Assembly: GCA_010909165.1 (NCBI GenBank) | Contig: VJWM01000234.1 | Location: forward strand, 62,001-126,000 | Reading direction: 5' to 3' | Length of the DNA: 64,000 bases | Source of the DNA: Anthoceros angustus | Taxonomy: Eukaryota; Streptophyta; Anthocerotopsida; Anthocerotales; Anthocerotaceae | In this document: positions 21,481 through 34,247 of the stretch, piece after piece | Layout of the letters: each line of letters opens with the position of its first letter | Position numbering within the stretch: the first letter of the stretch is position 1 | The notes under the pieces: model-generated | The model's database searches: none | Seen by the model: only the letters and a program-made list of their open reading frames with translations | Told to the model about the DNA's origin: nothing | Program-made: the position numbers and the translations under genes

Positions 21481-22425
21481 GCATTCTGCGAATGATGTGC
21501 TATCTTGTTAAAGGTTGCTGAAATCCATTTATTGCAGCGTTGTAACGAGCATGAGATTCGTTAGCACGGTCATGAAAGAGGCTGCTCCAAAAAGACATTA
21601 GGTTTTTGTATGTGATTGTGCATCTACGCAAGCACGGTGTGTAAAACATTAAAGGAAAGACCACCACGAGATAGCAATAAGTGTTCGTGAGAAAAGGAAA
21701 TTATGTATGTACGTGGCATGTGGATCACAAAAGTCGTTTCCTTCCGTCCAAGAAAATGCCTAAACGAGGCTCAAGCATTCATCCTGCGATTCACGAGGAG
21801 CTGAGTGGATGATCATATTCAGAGAATAACTTTCAACCCCTCACACACAGAGAAGTCGTTCGTCACTATACCAAGCATCATTTACAACACTTGAGCTTAG
21901 CAAACGGTATAACCCAGTTTTTGGGGTTTTCGTGTTCCTGGATATAAGGATTCCAAATACGGAGATCGACAGGCGACCTCTGTTCCGATTTCAGAAATCC
22001 AGGACTCCATCACGAAGAGTAAAACAAGCTGCTGTGAAAATTCAGGCGTACCCTGGAAAGCCTCCCTGCGTGACCTCGGCGCAGGCGCGTCCAACACGTC
22101 AATGACAAAGATCCTAAGGAGATAATGATACTCTGCCGAGTATTTGAAATCCAACAATCCACAAACCTCTACACATGACTTGAGCATTCAGAACATTTCT
22201 GCACACTCCCCGGGCCAGAAAGACACCAAATCCCAATCACGCCAGTCCTCACCTACTTTACTGCGTAGTGAAGACATTTCCAGGAAAACTATCCTGCACA
22301 TCGCAAGGTATAACTCGTCGAAGATGAAGATAGCTGGAACAGTCCAGATATTGCGACTAGCTTAATATAACATATTCCAAACTAGGGCGTAATGGACGCA
22401 TCGCATATAAAATTGACACCTAGAA
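21481..22425 (-). other. 3' flank and probable 3' UTR of the E2 gene
   Basis: No transposon similarity was seen. A 96-codon open frame at 21897-22187 has no recognised motif and lies just downstream of the E2 stop on the same strand, so it is more likely untranslated sequence. Nothing else is supported. Confidence 0.45.
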
Positions 22426-24296
<1,871 letters not shown>

Positions 24297-24992
24297 AGAG
24301 AAAGTCTACAAACCCTGCACAAGTTGCCCATCAAGAATTGATCCAAATGTCGTACAAGAGGCAGTGAGAAGGACCCAATTGGTATGCAACAGCAAAAGAC
24401 CCAGAGAACCTTCAAAACTATTCGCCCTAACAACAAGGCTCCTGTGAGCGACACAAAACCTTGCTCGACGAAAGGAGGAAGAGCCGCGGCGAGGTAGCCC
24501 GGGCACAACAGAAGCAGCAACTCTTGGACGGCAATCCACACTCAACGTAGTGATGCGGCACACCCCAGTCGCCGGCCCTCCAACGAATATAGTTGTCGCA
24601 TGGGATATGCAAGCGTCTTTAACCCTAGGATATTACTGGATATGGTAATACTATGTATCCGTTAACGGTGAGTTGGCGAGCGTCAAAGCAAAAACTTACT
24701 TTGACTACAACCGCGTTCTTTCGCGGTTCCTAAAGTCGTACGTGGTACCACGTACCACGGGCCCCATCGGGCCCCTGCTTCGCTCTATCACCCCCTCCGC
24801 CCTTAACAGGTCCAAGGCCCGTTTTCCATGGTCACCCAACCCACTGTGCGAAATGAGCACGGGTTGGGTGACTTACAAATAATTTTTCCGTATTTTCTCC
24901 AAGTCTAGGAGATCCTTGCTTCCACACTATCTCCACAATTATGTATCTTTCAATCTTAGGATGATTATAGGTCATTTTCGTATGGGGATGTG
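24297..24992 (-). promoter_or_regulatory. Upstream region of the E2 gene with palindromes
   Basis: The region holds an 18-bp perfect palindrome GTACGTGGTACCACGTAC (24738-24755), which contains two facing ACGTGG cores of the G-box/ABRE type. Next to it are two GGGCCC words (24759-24775). A 12-bp inverted repeat, GTCACCCAACCC at 24831-24842 and its complement at 24861-24872, encloses a loop with an inner GTGC/GCAC stem. These could be promoter elements, or the hairpin could be a transposon end. No TATA box was assigned with confidence, and the 5' UTR extent is unknown. Confidence 0.45.
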
Positions 24993-26480
24993 GGAGGAAA
25001 ACCCCGGGGCTTCCGAGATTCACCCTCTAGTGGCCACACTTATCCCACTGTCGCTAAGTACAATAGGTTTCGTCCCATGAGACTCTTGTTTGTCGGTCAC
25101 CAACATCCAAGGCACAAACCACACGCCTCTTCACACCCCAAGCTCCCTCACAGTGGAGCAACTTCAACTCACTCCAGACAGCCACGCCTCACCATGCTGC
25201 TCGTCAATCACCGCTTCTAGACCTACGACACCCCTACGATTATGGGTCCACACCCCACGGCGGTAGTGACTACGCGTGGGACCCCCTCGTTGCAGCGACT
25301 TCACCACCCGTGATCGTCCACTATTCCTTTCCCATCGCCTTCCCACAATTGGCACACCTCAACCACCAACTCACAGCCACGCCACTCCCGCCTTTGCTCG
25401 GTGAATCACCACTCCTGGACCTACGACATCCTACGGTCGTGGGTCCCGCCCCCTGGATAGGTCCACCGTCGCGCAGGGACCCCCTACGTTGCAACGCGAC
25501 TTCACCACCCGTGATCGTCCACTATTCCTTTCCCATCGCCTTCCCACAATTGGCACACCTCAACCACCAACTCTAGCACGCCACTCCGACCGCCTCCGCC
25601 GAATCACCACTCGGACCTACAACGACATCCTACGAGGTCCCGCCCCGTGTAGGTCCACCGTCTCACGCAGGGACCCCCTCACAGCGACTTCTCCACCCGT
25701 GATTTTGAGACCTTAGCCCGCTTCCGGTCTCGGTTTGGTGCATTTGGGACCCTCCCTTAGGCTCGACTTGGGCCTTCTTCTTACTCCTAATCTCTACCTA
25801 CTCCTCTACTCAACATTCAGCTCCACATTCTCCTCAACACTCACCTCAACTCAACTCCTCATCCTCCTAATCTAACCTTACTTCAAGCTCACGGCCCTAG
25901 CTCGCCCTTACGGCACAACGCACAGGGTGCCTACAAGCCAACAAGTTCTTCCTTGGGCGGGTTGCTATGAGTTTGCAGACAGTGAGAACCTCCGAGTCTT
26001 TCCTGTAGTCTACCCTCAAGCCGAGAGTTCCTTGGGCATCGCCACACACCCAAAGCAAAGCAATTTCCCAACCATTCACAAGGAGCAACTGCGGGCGCCG
26101 CAGGAGCTCTCCGCCAAGCACTCCGAGTCGCAAACTCCCTCTCTACCCGGGCCTTCGTTAGCTTGCGGTACGAACTTCCTTCACAAGGAGCAAAGGACTC
26201 GAGGTGGGAGCGCAAGACACGATAATTTTACTTCACAAGCTCCCTCCTTTTATAGGGAGGTCCTCACATCTGACCTCCCACAGGCGCCCTCCGCACCGCC
26301 TCACTCCTTATTTTAGTGTATCCTCGCCGACTTTAAGTTCGACATCCAAGCATCTTGGGTAAAATTCTATTCTAGCAAACTTCACCTATGTGAGCCTTAA
26401 TGGCTCCTGTCAACATTCCTATCTAGCTAGTCAACACACCCTACTGGGTTGACAAGCATTAATGCATGTCCTCCTCTAAA
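24993..26480 (-). mobile_element. Gypsy family G LTR with internal 199-bp tandem repeats
   Basis: The left end GTGGGAGGAAAACCCCGGGG matches the LTR start at 48815, and 25960-26480 matches 1-556 and 49340-49930. It is about 1.5 kb, longer than the LTR at 48814 because the middle holds three units of about 199 bp starting near 25213, 25412 and 25611, each with ACCTACGAC-like and GATCGTCCACTATTCC blocks. A minus-strand TATAAA lies at 26248-26253. No primer site adjoins the left end, so it is read as a 3' or solo LTR. Confidence 0.7.
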
Positions 26481-28199
26481 GAAAAGTCTCCCCCCAAGCA
26501 ATGAGCCCACGCTCCAAGCTACCACCAACCTCTTCAATTACCTCTAGATGTCATCGCATCGCCTGGTGATCCTACGGATGTAGGGCCACCCTCTACACCT
26601 CCTACGGACGTAGGGTCAACTTCTTATGGCCCTACCGCCTCCACGCTCTCCACTGCAAGAAGGTCTCCCGTGGCGGATCTTGCTCCATGCCTTCCTCTTC
26701 CTCCTCCGAGTCATCCTCTGGCCTTCCATATAGCCGGATGTGTTGGGCTCTTCCCAGCTCCCTAGCAACCAACTTGCCCTTCTTAGGTGCAGGCGCTTTC
26801 ACCATCTTGTACCTTCAAAATAAGCGCACAAACAAGACAAGCTTGGGCACGCCCACATGCTCGTTTCCACCTAGTTGTCACCTCGGGTCTACACACAATT
26901 AGATTTCTTCACTCGCCACAAGATCCACCAAGAGCAACGCGCCCTTTTCCACTTACTTCCTCTTCACTCCACGGTCCCACCTAGCTCAAACTTGATGTCC
27001 TCACAACATACACCTCCTTACGCCCAAATCCCTCACTTGCAAGGTCCTAGGCACACACAAAATTCAGCGCCCTTGCTCTCTTCACGGTGTGCTTCAAATC
27101 CTTCACACACAACTCCTTATGCACGCACACCTCCTTCTCCTTGCACACACACGGGCTCGCGTTCCCACCAAGTCCTTGCTCTAGCTTTCCGTGCATGCAC
27201 AAGCTCTTCCTGCAATTCCTCGCTTCCTAGGTGCCACTCCCTACACCAAGCCAAAGCACCAAGTCCTTGCCTAGTGACATGACTCTTCCTGCAATTCTGC
27301 TTCCTAGGTGCCACTCCCTACACCCCGGCATGGCCACACCCTACACTACCCACATATTTATGTGCTATTATTCCTAATATATCCTATTTATCCACAACCT
27401 TGCCTATGACCCTCTTTAGCAACTTCCTAGGTTTGTACCGCTTGTATCCAAGTAGGGTGTCGCACCTCCGCGTGGGAGACCTCACCACTCCTACGGTGAG
27501 GGCTCTCATCCTACCTATCTACCTACCTACCTAATGCGTAGAGTCCACCTACCCCACATCCTACCCATGTAGGGCCACCACAGTCACCCTACATACTACC
27601 CGCATCTCATCCCTACTTGTTCCCTACCTTGTTCCCTACTTGTACCTTGTTCCTACCTCGGTGGGGCATGCCTACTTATGGACACGCACGTCCTACCCAT
27701 ACATGAATACATGAATACATGAATACATACATACATACATGTGCACCTCCTTCACCCTCCGGTGCACCTCCTCCGTAGGTGCACCTCCCTCCCTACATGG
27801 GAGTGCCATGCCCTCGTCCACTACCACCTGCCATCCCTTCTACACTCGTACCCTGACACCCTATGCACCTCACGTCCATGTAGGTGCCCCCTCCATTCTT
27901 GTAGGGCCAACTATCACCCTACACCTACCCTCGTAGGGCTCTCATGTGACTTCTGCAAATATAATAAGTTGAAACACCTCACACAAAAGGTGCCCCATCC
28001 CGGTACTGATCCACCCCTAGGACGCTTAACTCTGGAGTTCTTACATTCCATTGTCCAACACACCCAATTGGCTTGTGCATAACACTCATCAAGAATAAAA
28101 TGAACTTATCCCTCGGTGAACTTCTCACGCCTCAACAACATCTCGTACCAACCCTCCTTGCTATCCATTTCTCCTCGCGGCCACCACAACGGCCTCCCT
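26481..28199. other. Noncoding repeat DNA with simple-sequence blocks
   Basis: No convincing gene is present; open frames are short and Pro/Ser/Thr-rich on a C-rich strand. A CCTAC-rich block lies at 27490-27600 (CTACCTATCTACCTACCTAC), and a tetranucleotide run of ATGAATAC/ATAC words is at 27703-27741. CTTCCTAGGTGCCACTCCCTACACC appears twice, at about 27227 and 27301 (a 74-bp duplication). Confidence 0.5.
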
Positions 28200-28961
28200 T
28201 CACTTTGACTTGCAGCCCCACTGCAAATTCTGCCGTCATGATGCACACCCGTTGTGATCCCTTCACCATGTTGCGGCCACGCACACGCCTATGGTTTGGC
28301 CACACCTCCATCTTGCAGCCCAGCTACAAATTCAGCTGCCGTGAGTGCTCTACCATGGCCTTTCCTAGTTCAATACATGCCATCCTCACATCGTGACTCC
28401 ATTAAGAGCACTTCCATGTGCCTCGGCACCGCCATGGCCTCCTCTTGCAACCCTTGTGGCTGCTCACCTCAACATGAGCTCCTCGCTCCCATCCTTGCAC
28501 CAATTGCTGCTCCTCTCTCGCATCTTGAGCTCCCAACCTAGAGCCTGCAGATCTGCACAATTCCACCATTACGGGCACTTGGCCCATCTTCCTGCAGCAA
28601 CCCACACATCTCTACCTAGCAGTCCTCCTTCTTGCAAAATCTCAGCAATATGAGCACCATGTCTCACTTCTTCCACATGTGGCAAATTACTTTGCCTTCC
28701 TCAAACTTGGTGGTGGCCCCAATAATCGTGCCTTTGCCTCTGCAAGCCTATCAGCTTGTGCAGCAACCTCAAGCTACTTCCTTGGCTTAATTGCCTTCAC
28801 CCTCTACTCCTCATTCTCCAACAAATTGCCTCAAGATCTTGACAATTCTCTTCCACTTCACTTCAATTCTCTCCCGTTCGCTTCAGCTCTGCTCTAGTTT
28901 TGCTCTAGTTTGATCCTTTTTGATCCAAAAAGTAGGAGTGCCCAAACTTTCATATTCCACA
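28200..28961 (-). repeat. Dispersed repeat, inverted partner of 14915-15690
   Basis: The reverse complement of this region matches 14920-15560 over most of its length, including the block with CAAATTGCCTCAAGATCTTG and the terminal AGTAGGAGTGCCCAAACTTT. The two copies face each other across the C1 element and the E2 gene. No coding motif is seen. Confidence 0.6.
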
Positions 28962-29152
28962 GGGGACTCACATCTCAGGATTGAGATTGATAAATGGTTG
29001 CATCCCAAGCCACATAAGAAGACCAGAATATGCAGGCTATGCAACAGGGAAGTTGAGATAGAGGAACACTTTGTTTTCATCTGCCCCGTCTACAAGGATA
29101 TCAGGAATGCTTATGACATAGTGTCTTCGATCAACCCGTCAACTTATTCATA
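28962..29152 (+). pseudogene. LINE (non-LTR retrotransposon) ORF2 C-terminal fragment
   Basis: About 60 codons read HLRIEIDKW, then the zinc-binding motif CRLCNREVEIEEHFVFIC (CX2CX8HX4C) and PVYKDIR. This is the C-terminal cysteine-rich tail found after reverse transcriptase in many LINEs. Nothing of the RT survives: upstream sequence switches abruptly to the LTR-type repeat at 28961. The stop at 29150 may be the natural end. It is a 5'-truncated or interrupted relic. Confidence 0.8.
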
Positions 29153-29870
29153 GCATCTCGATCTTCGCTCCAAAGTTTCTTCTCTTTTCCTGACCCTCTT
29201 CTTACATGTGTTTGCTTGAAACAAATGTAGGATTACGGGGCAGAATATATCCAGCCTTTCAACCTGCTAGATATTTGATTTACTTCTCACCACTAATACT
29301 TTAATTTAGAACAGCAGTTGAACTTCAATATTTTTCTGTATATCTGTCTTTTCAGTCCCATGACGGAAATTTCATCCTTAGTGTACTTTAACATACTTCT
29401 TCTTCTTCTTCTTGAGTGTGCATTTTCCTGTGCTCCGCAGGGCTATGAGAATGGGAGGGCATGTATCCGCAAATTGTATTGATTTATGTTCTTCAAAGTG
29501 ATTGTTTTGTTTGGTGAACATTTTATATCCGAACTTTCAGGATTAAAGGTTTGTGTCACACAGCTTGCAGAACAATGGTAGATGGAGTAGAGTATATAGG
29601 TGTAACGTAGACGATCTGAACATACACACCACTAAAAATAGATGGGGAAGAAACTCGAACTCAATAGGGGCTTTGACGGAAAAAGACAAAGAACACATCT
29701 AACACGGTCTTGTCTTATACTAAAACCCGGCTGGGTTGAATGGGCATGGGAAATGACCCAAGGGCCATTTCCCACGAGGCTCACTTGGACCCGGTTAAAT
29801 TTCACAGAGTCGGGTTCGAGTGTTCACCAAGACCAACTAGGATCTCATGCTGCCTTACCTAGCTATGGGG
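29153..29870. other. Unassigned intergenic sequence
   Basis: The stretch is mostly AT-rich with a TTCTTCTTCTTCTTC run near 29397-29414. At 29747-29775 GGGAAATG and CATTTCCC form a short inverted repeat near GGGTT/ACCC words. No gene or known repeat was identified. Confidence 0.4.
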
Positions 29871-30230
29871 TAGCACGAGCAAACATGCAGCATTGGCACA
29901 TTTTTTGCCCTACTTTCTGCTCTTTGGCAAGGAGCCCATGCCACCTAGCGCCATCGCCAAACATATGCAAGAGGTGGTTCAGGTGAATGATCCAGTTGCA
30001 TGGGCCAAGGTAGTAGGAGACCGAGCAGAGCTGTTCAGGTAGGTTATGCCAATGGCCATGGCCAACCTGCATATTGCCCAGCAGAGGGACATGTTACGTT
30101 ATGCTCATACATGTAGCGATAGCTTCCACTCGAAGCTCAAGATGTTTCAGATTGAGGATTTTGTGTACCTGCAACGGCAAACTGCTGATACGCTAGGAAT
30201 GTCACACGAGGTAGCACTTGCATTCATATG
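29871..30230 (+). pseudogene. Gypsy integrase C-terminal region (second Gypsy lineage)
   Basis: One frame from 29875 reads TSKHAALAHFLPYFLLFGKE, then PMPPSAIAKHMQEVV, and after an in-frame TAG (30040) continues with VMPMAMANLHIAQQRDMLRY and IEDFVYLQRQTADTL. This is the end of the Gypsy integrase core and the start of its C-terminal domain. The sequence is unlike family G. The frame resumes beyond an LTR insertion at about 30761. Only the 3' end of pol is present. Confidence 0.78.
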
Positions 30231-30745
30231 AGCACTTCCTCAACAGACAACAAAGCAATACAAATCTAATATGCAAATATAGGTGCAAACCAATCAACAA
30301 TAGGAGAGAGTAGCTCGCACGTCATGGCACAAACACACTCCCCCCACGAGAACAACATACAAATTTCTCATACATCGCTCTCGAAGTCATAGCTTTGGCC
30401 TCCTCACAACACTTTTGCATTGCATATCTAGAGGACAAGCTATGATTTGAGCTTGTTCTCTATGAAAGGGTCTATATATACTAGCTCCTGGCATCGGCAT
30501 ATTCCTAAGATATCTTATTGGCATCAGCATATGCTAGAAATATCCTAAGAATACATTGTAATGTGCAAGGAATATGCTAAAGGATATTACTTGTGCTTAT
30601 CCACTTGGCTATTGCTAACCATGTTTAATTAACACTAATCAACATCTAATTAATATTAGCGATTTATATTAATTAATACTAATTACTTAAAGATAAGTAA
30701 CTAGATCAATTAACACTGATCACACACTTAACCCAAGCGCTCAGA
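30231..30745 (-). mobile_element. R3-family LTR, minus orientation, inside Gypsy pol
   Basis: This is the reverse complement of 12851-13400: it contains CATAGCTTTGGCCTCCTCAC, GCATCGGCATATTCC and CTTATCCACTTGGC in matching order. It separates the integrase tail from the PHD-like segment of one pol gene. GTCACACG occurs at both edges (about 30200 and 30750), but the repeat ends do not start TG...CA there, so the target duplication is not certain. It is probably a solo LTR. Confidence 0.65.
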
Positions 30746-30760
30746 TTAGCGTCACACGGC

Positions 30761-31105
30761 ATGACAAAAACCAGCAACAATAAGCATGTGCTGAGAATCA
30801 AGAAGTTGCGTCCCAATGGGGTTCTAATTTTACAAAGTTCCAATAGGAGGACTATTGTTGACCACACCAAGAACTGCGCACCTTGTCACTCGCCTAACCT
30901 TGAACCAACCATTATTACGGCTATTCGGTTGCTGCCAGCAAATTACCCTCGTCAGAACATATAACACGGAGCTCATGCTGTTATGCGATGGGTGTAATGG
31001 AGATTTTCACGTGTTCAGTTTGAATCCGCCCCTCAATGACGTCCCCGAGCAACTTTGGTATTGCAACAAGTATGCAGCAATGGGCACTGGCATGGGTTAA
31101 TGGGC
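30761..31105 (+). pseudogene. Gypsy pol extension with degenerate PHD finger
   Basis: The first frame gives HVLRIKKLRPNGVLILQSSN and CAPCHSPNLEP. After a frame change near 30950 the second frame gives MLLCDGCNGDFHVFSLNPPL, then VPEQLWYCNKY. The CX2CX4H core at 30984 and the W-x-C ending are those of a PHD finger; the expected cysteines in FHVFS and NKY have become Ser and Tyr, and the first cysteine pair is not seen. PHD fingers usually read histone H3 tails, so fused to integrase this could steer insertion to marked chromatin. That role is inferred. Confidence 0.7.
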
Positions 31106-32564
31106 GTTTTATGAGGCAGGACAATGCTCGCTCATTGGAGCCGAGCGGGCACTTAAGATTTTGCCGAGCAACCAGCTCCTTCATTAGCTGGGGGAGGGGA
31201 GGAGAGGGGACGGGGGGTATAGGTAGGCAACTCATCTTTCTTTTTCAGGTAGCTGCTAAATATTAGCAGCTCCAGCACTTTCGTTATTTGCTACTAAGAA
31301 GCTGATTCCTGCGGCTAGAAGACAATGTGCTGATTATGATTAGGCAGGGGAAGAAGAGACTTGCATATTTTTCGTTCATTCAAGCTGAAGACACAACAGC
31401 TGTCACGACGCCAACAAGGTATGTGAACCACAACTCAGGTGAGCTACGCGTACAACATTGCATATATGCTAGAAGCTACTGGCTGATAAGTTAAGGCTAT
31501 ATACATTGCCCGGCAGCAACGACCAGATAGGTAAATACTAAGCTATGCATCATGTGATGCTACTAGTTGAAGGATGGTAAGTATAGATTAGATATACAAC
31601 TATAGAATTCTAGGCTATTATTAGAATTAGTCTACAAACACTGGTTATAATTGTCGTGTGGGAAACCTGTGGAACGCAAAAGTTTGGGTCCCTTTGTCAT
31701 TTTGATCCAATTTGTTTCATTTTGGTTCGATCTCGATTTAAGGTGACTGGCAGCTATTAACGGGCGCTTCTTTTCGAACCATTCAAGGAAGTTAGGAACA
31801 AGGATAGGACCTTAGAAATTTCTTAAGGATAGGACCTTAGAAATTTCTTAAGGATAGGTAGACTAGTTGGTAAAATAGGATCCTTTCCAAGTAGGTCGTA
31901 GGTAGGAGGACCTTAGGATGTCGCTCTATGAGCGTAAGGTATATTTCTGGATATTTCTTAGTCTATATATGTGAATAGGAGGGAGGAGGGGCGGAGGGGC
32001 AGAGGGGAGAATAGAAATTAATTTAGGGTTAGAGGGTATTGTAGCAATAGGGCGGTGCCTCTAGATATGATTGGCAGGGTACACTGCTGAAAGGGTCAGA
32101 CGGTGGTGATGATGCCACATGGCGGTCATCAATGGTGATGTCAATTGGGAAGTTTACTTCCCAATTTTTGCGGCCATCTTCCCTCTCTCTCTCTTTGGCA
32201 GTTTGGTGCTCTCTCCATGACATAGTGTGGCACCTGTTGACTCCCTCTCTATGTGCGAAGTCTATGGGCAAGTGTGCACGTAAGGAGGAGGGTGCGAGCG
32301 AGCTTGTGGAGCTAAAGGAAGCTTGTGGGTGAGAGCGCGCAGTGTGCAGAGAGTCCAGGGCAAACCCTAGAGTGAGGCGACGGTGCGCAGAGGAGGCAGG
32401 AATGTTTGAAGATGCTGGGGCACATCGCGGCCTTTATGTGCGGCGGCAAGCTCGCGATTGCATGGCGAGCGGCGGGCACATTGTGGAGCAAGGCTTAAGG
32501 CCAGGGCAAGCTGCCAGTGCCTAAGGGTGTGCATTGCAAGGGGGGGGCTTGGCGGTTTTGGGGG
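31106..32564. other. Unassigned sequence with small tandem duplication
   Basis: No supported gene. A 25-bp unit (AGGATAGGACCTTAGAAATTTCTTA) is repeated exactly twice at 31801-31850. The 31673-31700 block (GTGGAACGCAAAAGTTTGGG) resembles the repeat edge at 14930 and 28960. G-rich sequence lies at 31190-31220 and 32540-32550. Confidence 0.4.
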
Positions 32565-32797
32565 TGATGAAATTCAAACGCTTGCTCCAATTGCTTCTAG
32601 CACATTGATTATAATAAGGAGAGCAAGTATTTATATAGTATAGGTGATTATTGGTTGTTGTAACCAATATAACCAATTAACTCCTTAAATGACTATCTAA
32701 GAAACTACATCTAGCCCTAATAATTAATTAATCATTAATTCTAGGGATTTATACGAGCCCTAGCGAATAGTGCCCTAAATAGATATATATTTTTTCA
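32565..32797 (-). mobile_element. Diverged LTR related to Copia C2/C3
   Basis: On the minus strand this 233-bp segment starts TGAAAAAATA and ends TTTCATCA. It shares AGGGCACT, CTAGGGCTC, TTGGTTACAAC and TATATAAATAC-like positions with the LTRs at 37318 and 52221. The sequence preceding it on the minus strand, CATAGTGAGTGGAG, matches the polypurine region before the C3 3' LTR. No tRNA-Met site follows, so it is a 3' or solo LTR of a related, older family. Confidence 0.68.
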
Positions 32798-34247
32798 CTC
32801 CACTCACTATGAGCTGAGGGTGAGAATAAGCTAGGAAAATAACCTAAGGTTGCTTAAGAACTGCCCCTGAGTCAGAAGTCAAGTAGCCATAAAAATAAGT
32901 CTAACTTAAGTTTCATAATGAAAATGGGCTATTTAAGAAAACCAATAAAGAAGGGCCTAAATAGTAAAAATTCTCAAAAAGGAAAAATGGCTTAAATATG
33001 GGAAATTCCTGAGAACGTGAAAATCATCTCTTATCCGGTCCGCGAAAAGACGAGATCCAGCAATAGCTGTCGTCCTCACAAGTCACTGTTGGAAGCTTGT
33101 GCGCTATGGTCAAGGTATCCAAAAGGGGATCTATCAGAGTGAGATGCCGAGGAGCTTGGATGCCGTCGCCACCACACCGCACACATAACTCGTAGACGCA
33201 ACAGCGTGATGCGCGCGGGAGCTTCGCCCTTGCCGCATCCACGCCTACCGCGATGTGGAGAAGACGTCGAAGGCCGACATCACACTCGCCTTCGCCCTCA
33301 GCTGTTGAAAATCTCAATGGCAAGATGCTCGCTTTGCTGAATCATGTTGGATAGAGGGGTAGTCGCAAAACACGCACCCCTGCTGCCTCTTCATCTGCAA
33401 GGAAAGAATAAGCACCTGCAGACCTTACACCAATCTGGAAGGAGGAAGGTCAAACGTCTTCTTTATTGTTGTTGTAAGGAGAGGAGCGCGCCCACGCCCG
33501 GCTCCTACACAAGATCAGCCTTGGGCGCTGTGGGGAACCACAGTAGACTTTAAACTCCCTGGAGTTCGGTTTGCTAGTTTTTTTTTGTTTTTTTTGTAGT
33601 ATTTATATGTTGGATAGGCAGCAGAGCTAGACAATAAGGCCTCTTCAGGCTAGATTATGCATCAGCCATAATCCCAAGATCCTGGTCTGGCGGCAGACAG
33701 GTGGCTAGCGGACGTCGGCGACCTCGGAAGAAGCCCGGAGGGAACGAGAAGGGTGAGTCCGAGCGAGGACCGGATGTATTGGCCAAATGATAGACACACA
33801 GGCGTCTGGAGGAACTAACTCGCATGCAGGTGGTCCGGAGATGGGGGAACCGTCCAGGAGCCATTATGGGCCGTTTCAGGGGGCAGCAGAGGTTTCACGA
33901 CCCATGGACAGGCACCGAAGTACAGTGACATGTGTGAACGTAAGTAGGGGTAGTACAAGATGTGGACAGGCACAAGGCGCAAGGCACAAAAGGACACAAC
34001 CCTACGTGGTGCCTACGCCCGTCTCTCTTCCCTAGTGAGGTCCAGTTCATTTTGCGCAAATTGTCCAATTCTCTTGCGCTCCAGCTTCCCGCTCTCCAGC
34101 GCGCAAGCTTCCTGATGCTCAGGCTGTCTTGCTCCCATGCGTTCAAGCCTTCCGGTGTGCAAGCCATCTTACGCCAAGCCAGCGGAGCAATAGCGCAGAG
34201 GAGGAATGCCACAGCTTCCACCAGGCCAACAATGAGCACCTGAAGAA
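32798..34247. other. Sequence between old Copia LTR and P unit 1
   Basis: The left 220 bp resemble the AT-rich region before the C3 3' LTR, reversed. A 99-codon minus-strand frame at 33024-33323 has no recognised motif. T-rich tracts at 33570-33600 recall the P-unit leaders at 50487 and 60487, so this probably includes a diverged leader of P unit 1. No gene is claimed. Confidence 0.4.

Noticed and set aside
21897-22187. 96-codon frame downstream of the E2 stop as an independent gene
   Set aside because: Same strand and directly downstream of the E2 gene, no motif; better explained as 3' untranslated or flanking sequence.
25213-25705. CRISPR-like array
   Set aside because: The units are about 199 bp with no short conserved repeat plus unique spacer pattern, and the context is a plant LTR.
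29795-29830. tRNA-like T-arm (GGGTTCGAG)
   Set aside because: No matching acceptor stem, anticodon arm or D arm could be fitted around it.
30200-30760. GTCACACG as the target duplication of the R3 LTR in Gypsy pol
   Set aside because: The repeat does not directly abut TG...CA ends and is longer than the usual five bases, so it may be coincidence.
33024-33323. 99-codon minus-strand frame as a gene
   Set aside because: No recognised motif, no second copy in the window, and it lies beside an old LTR.
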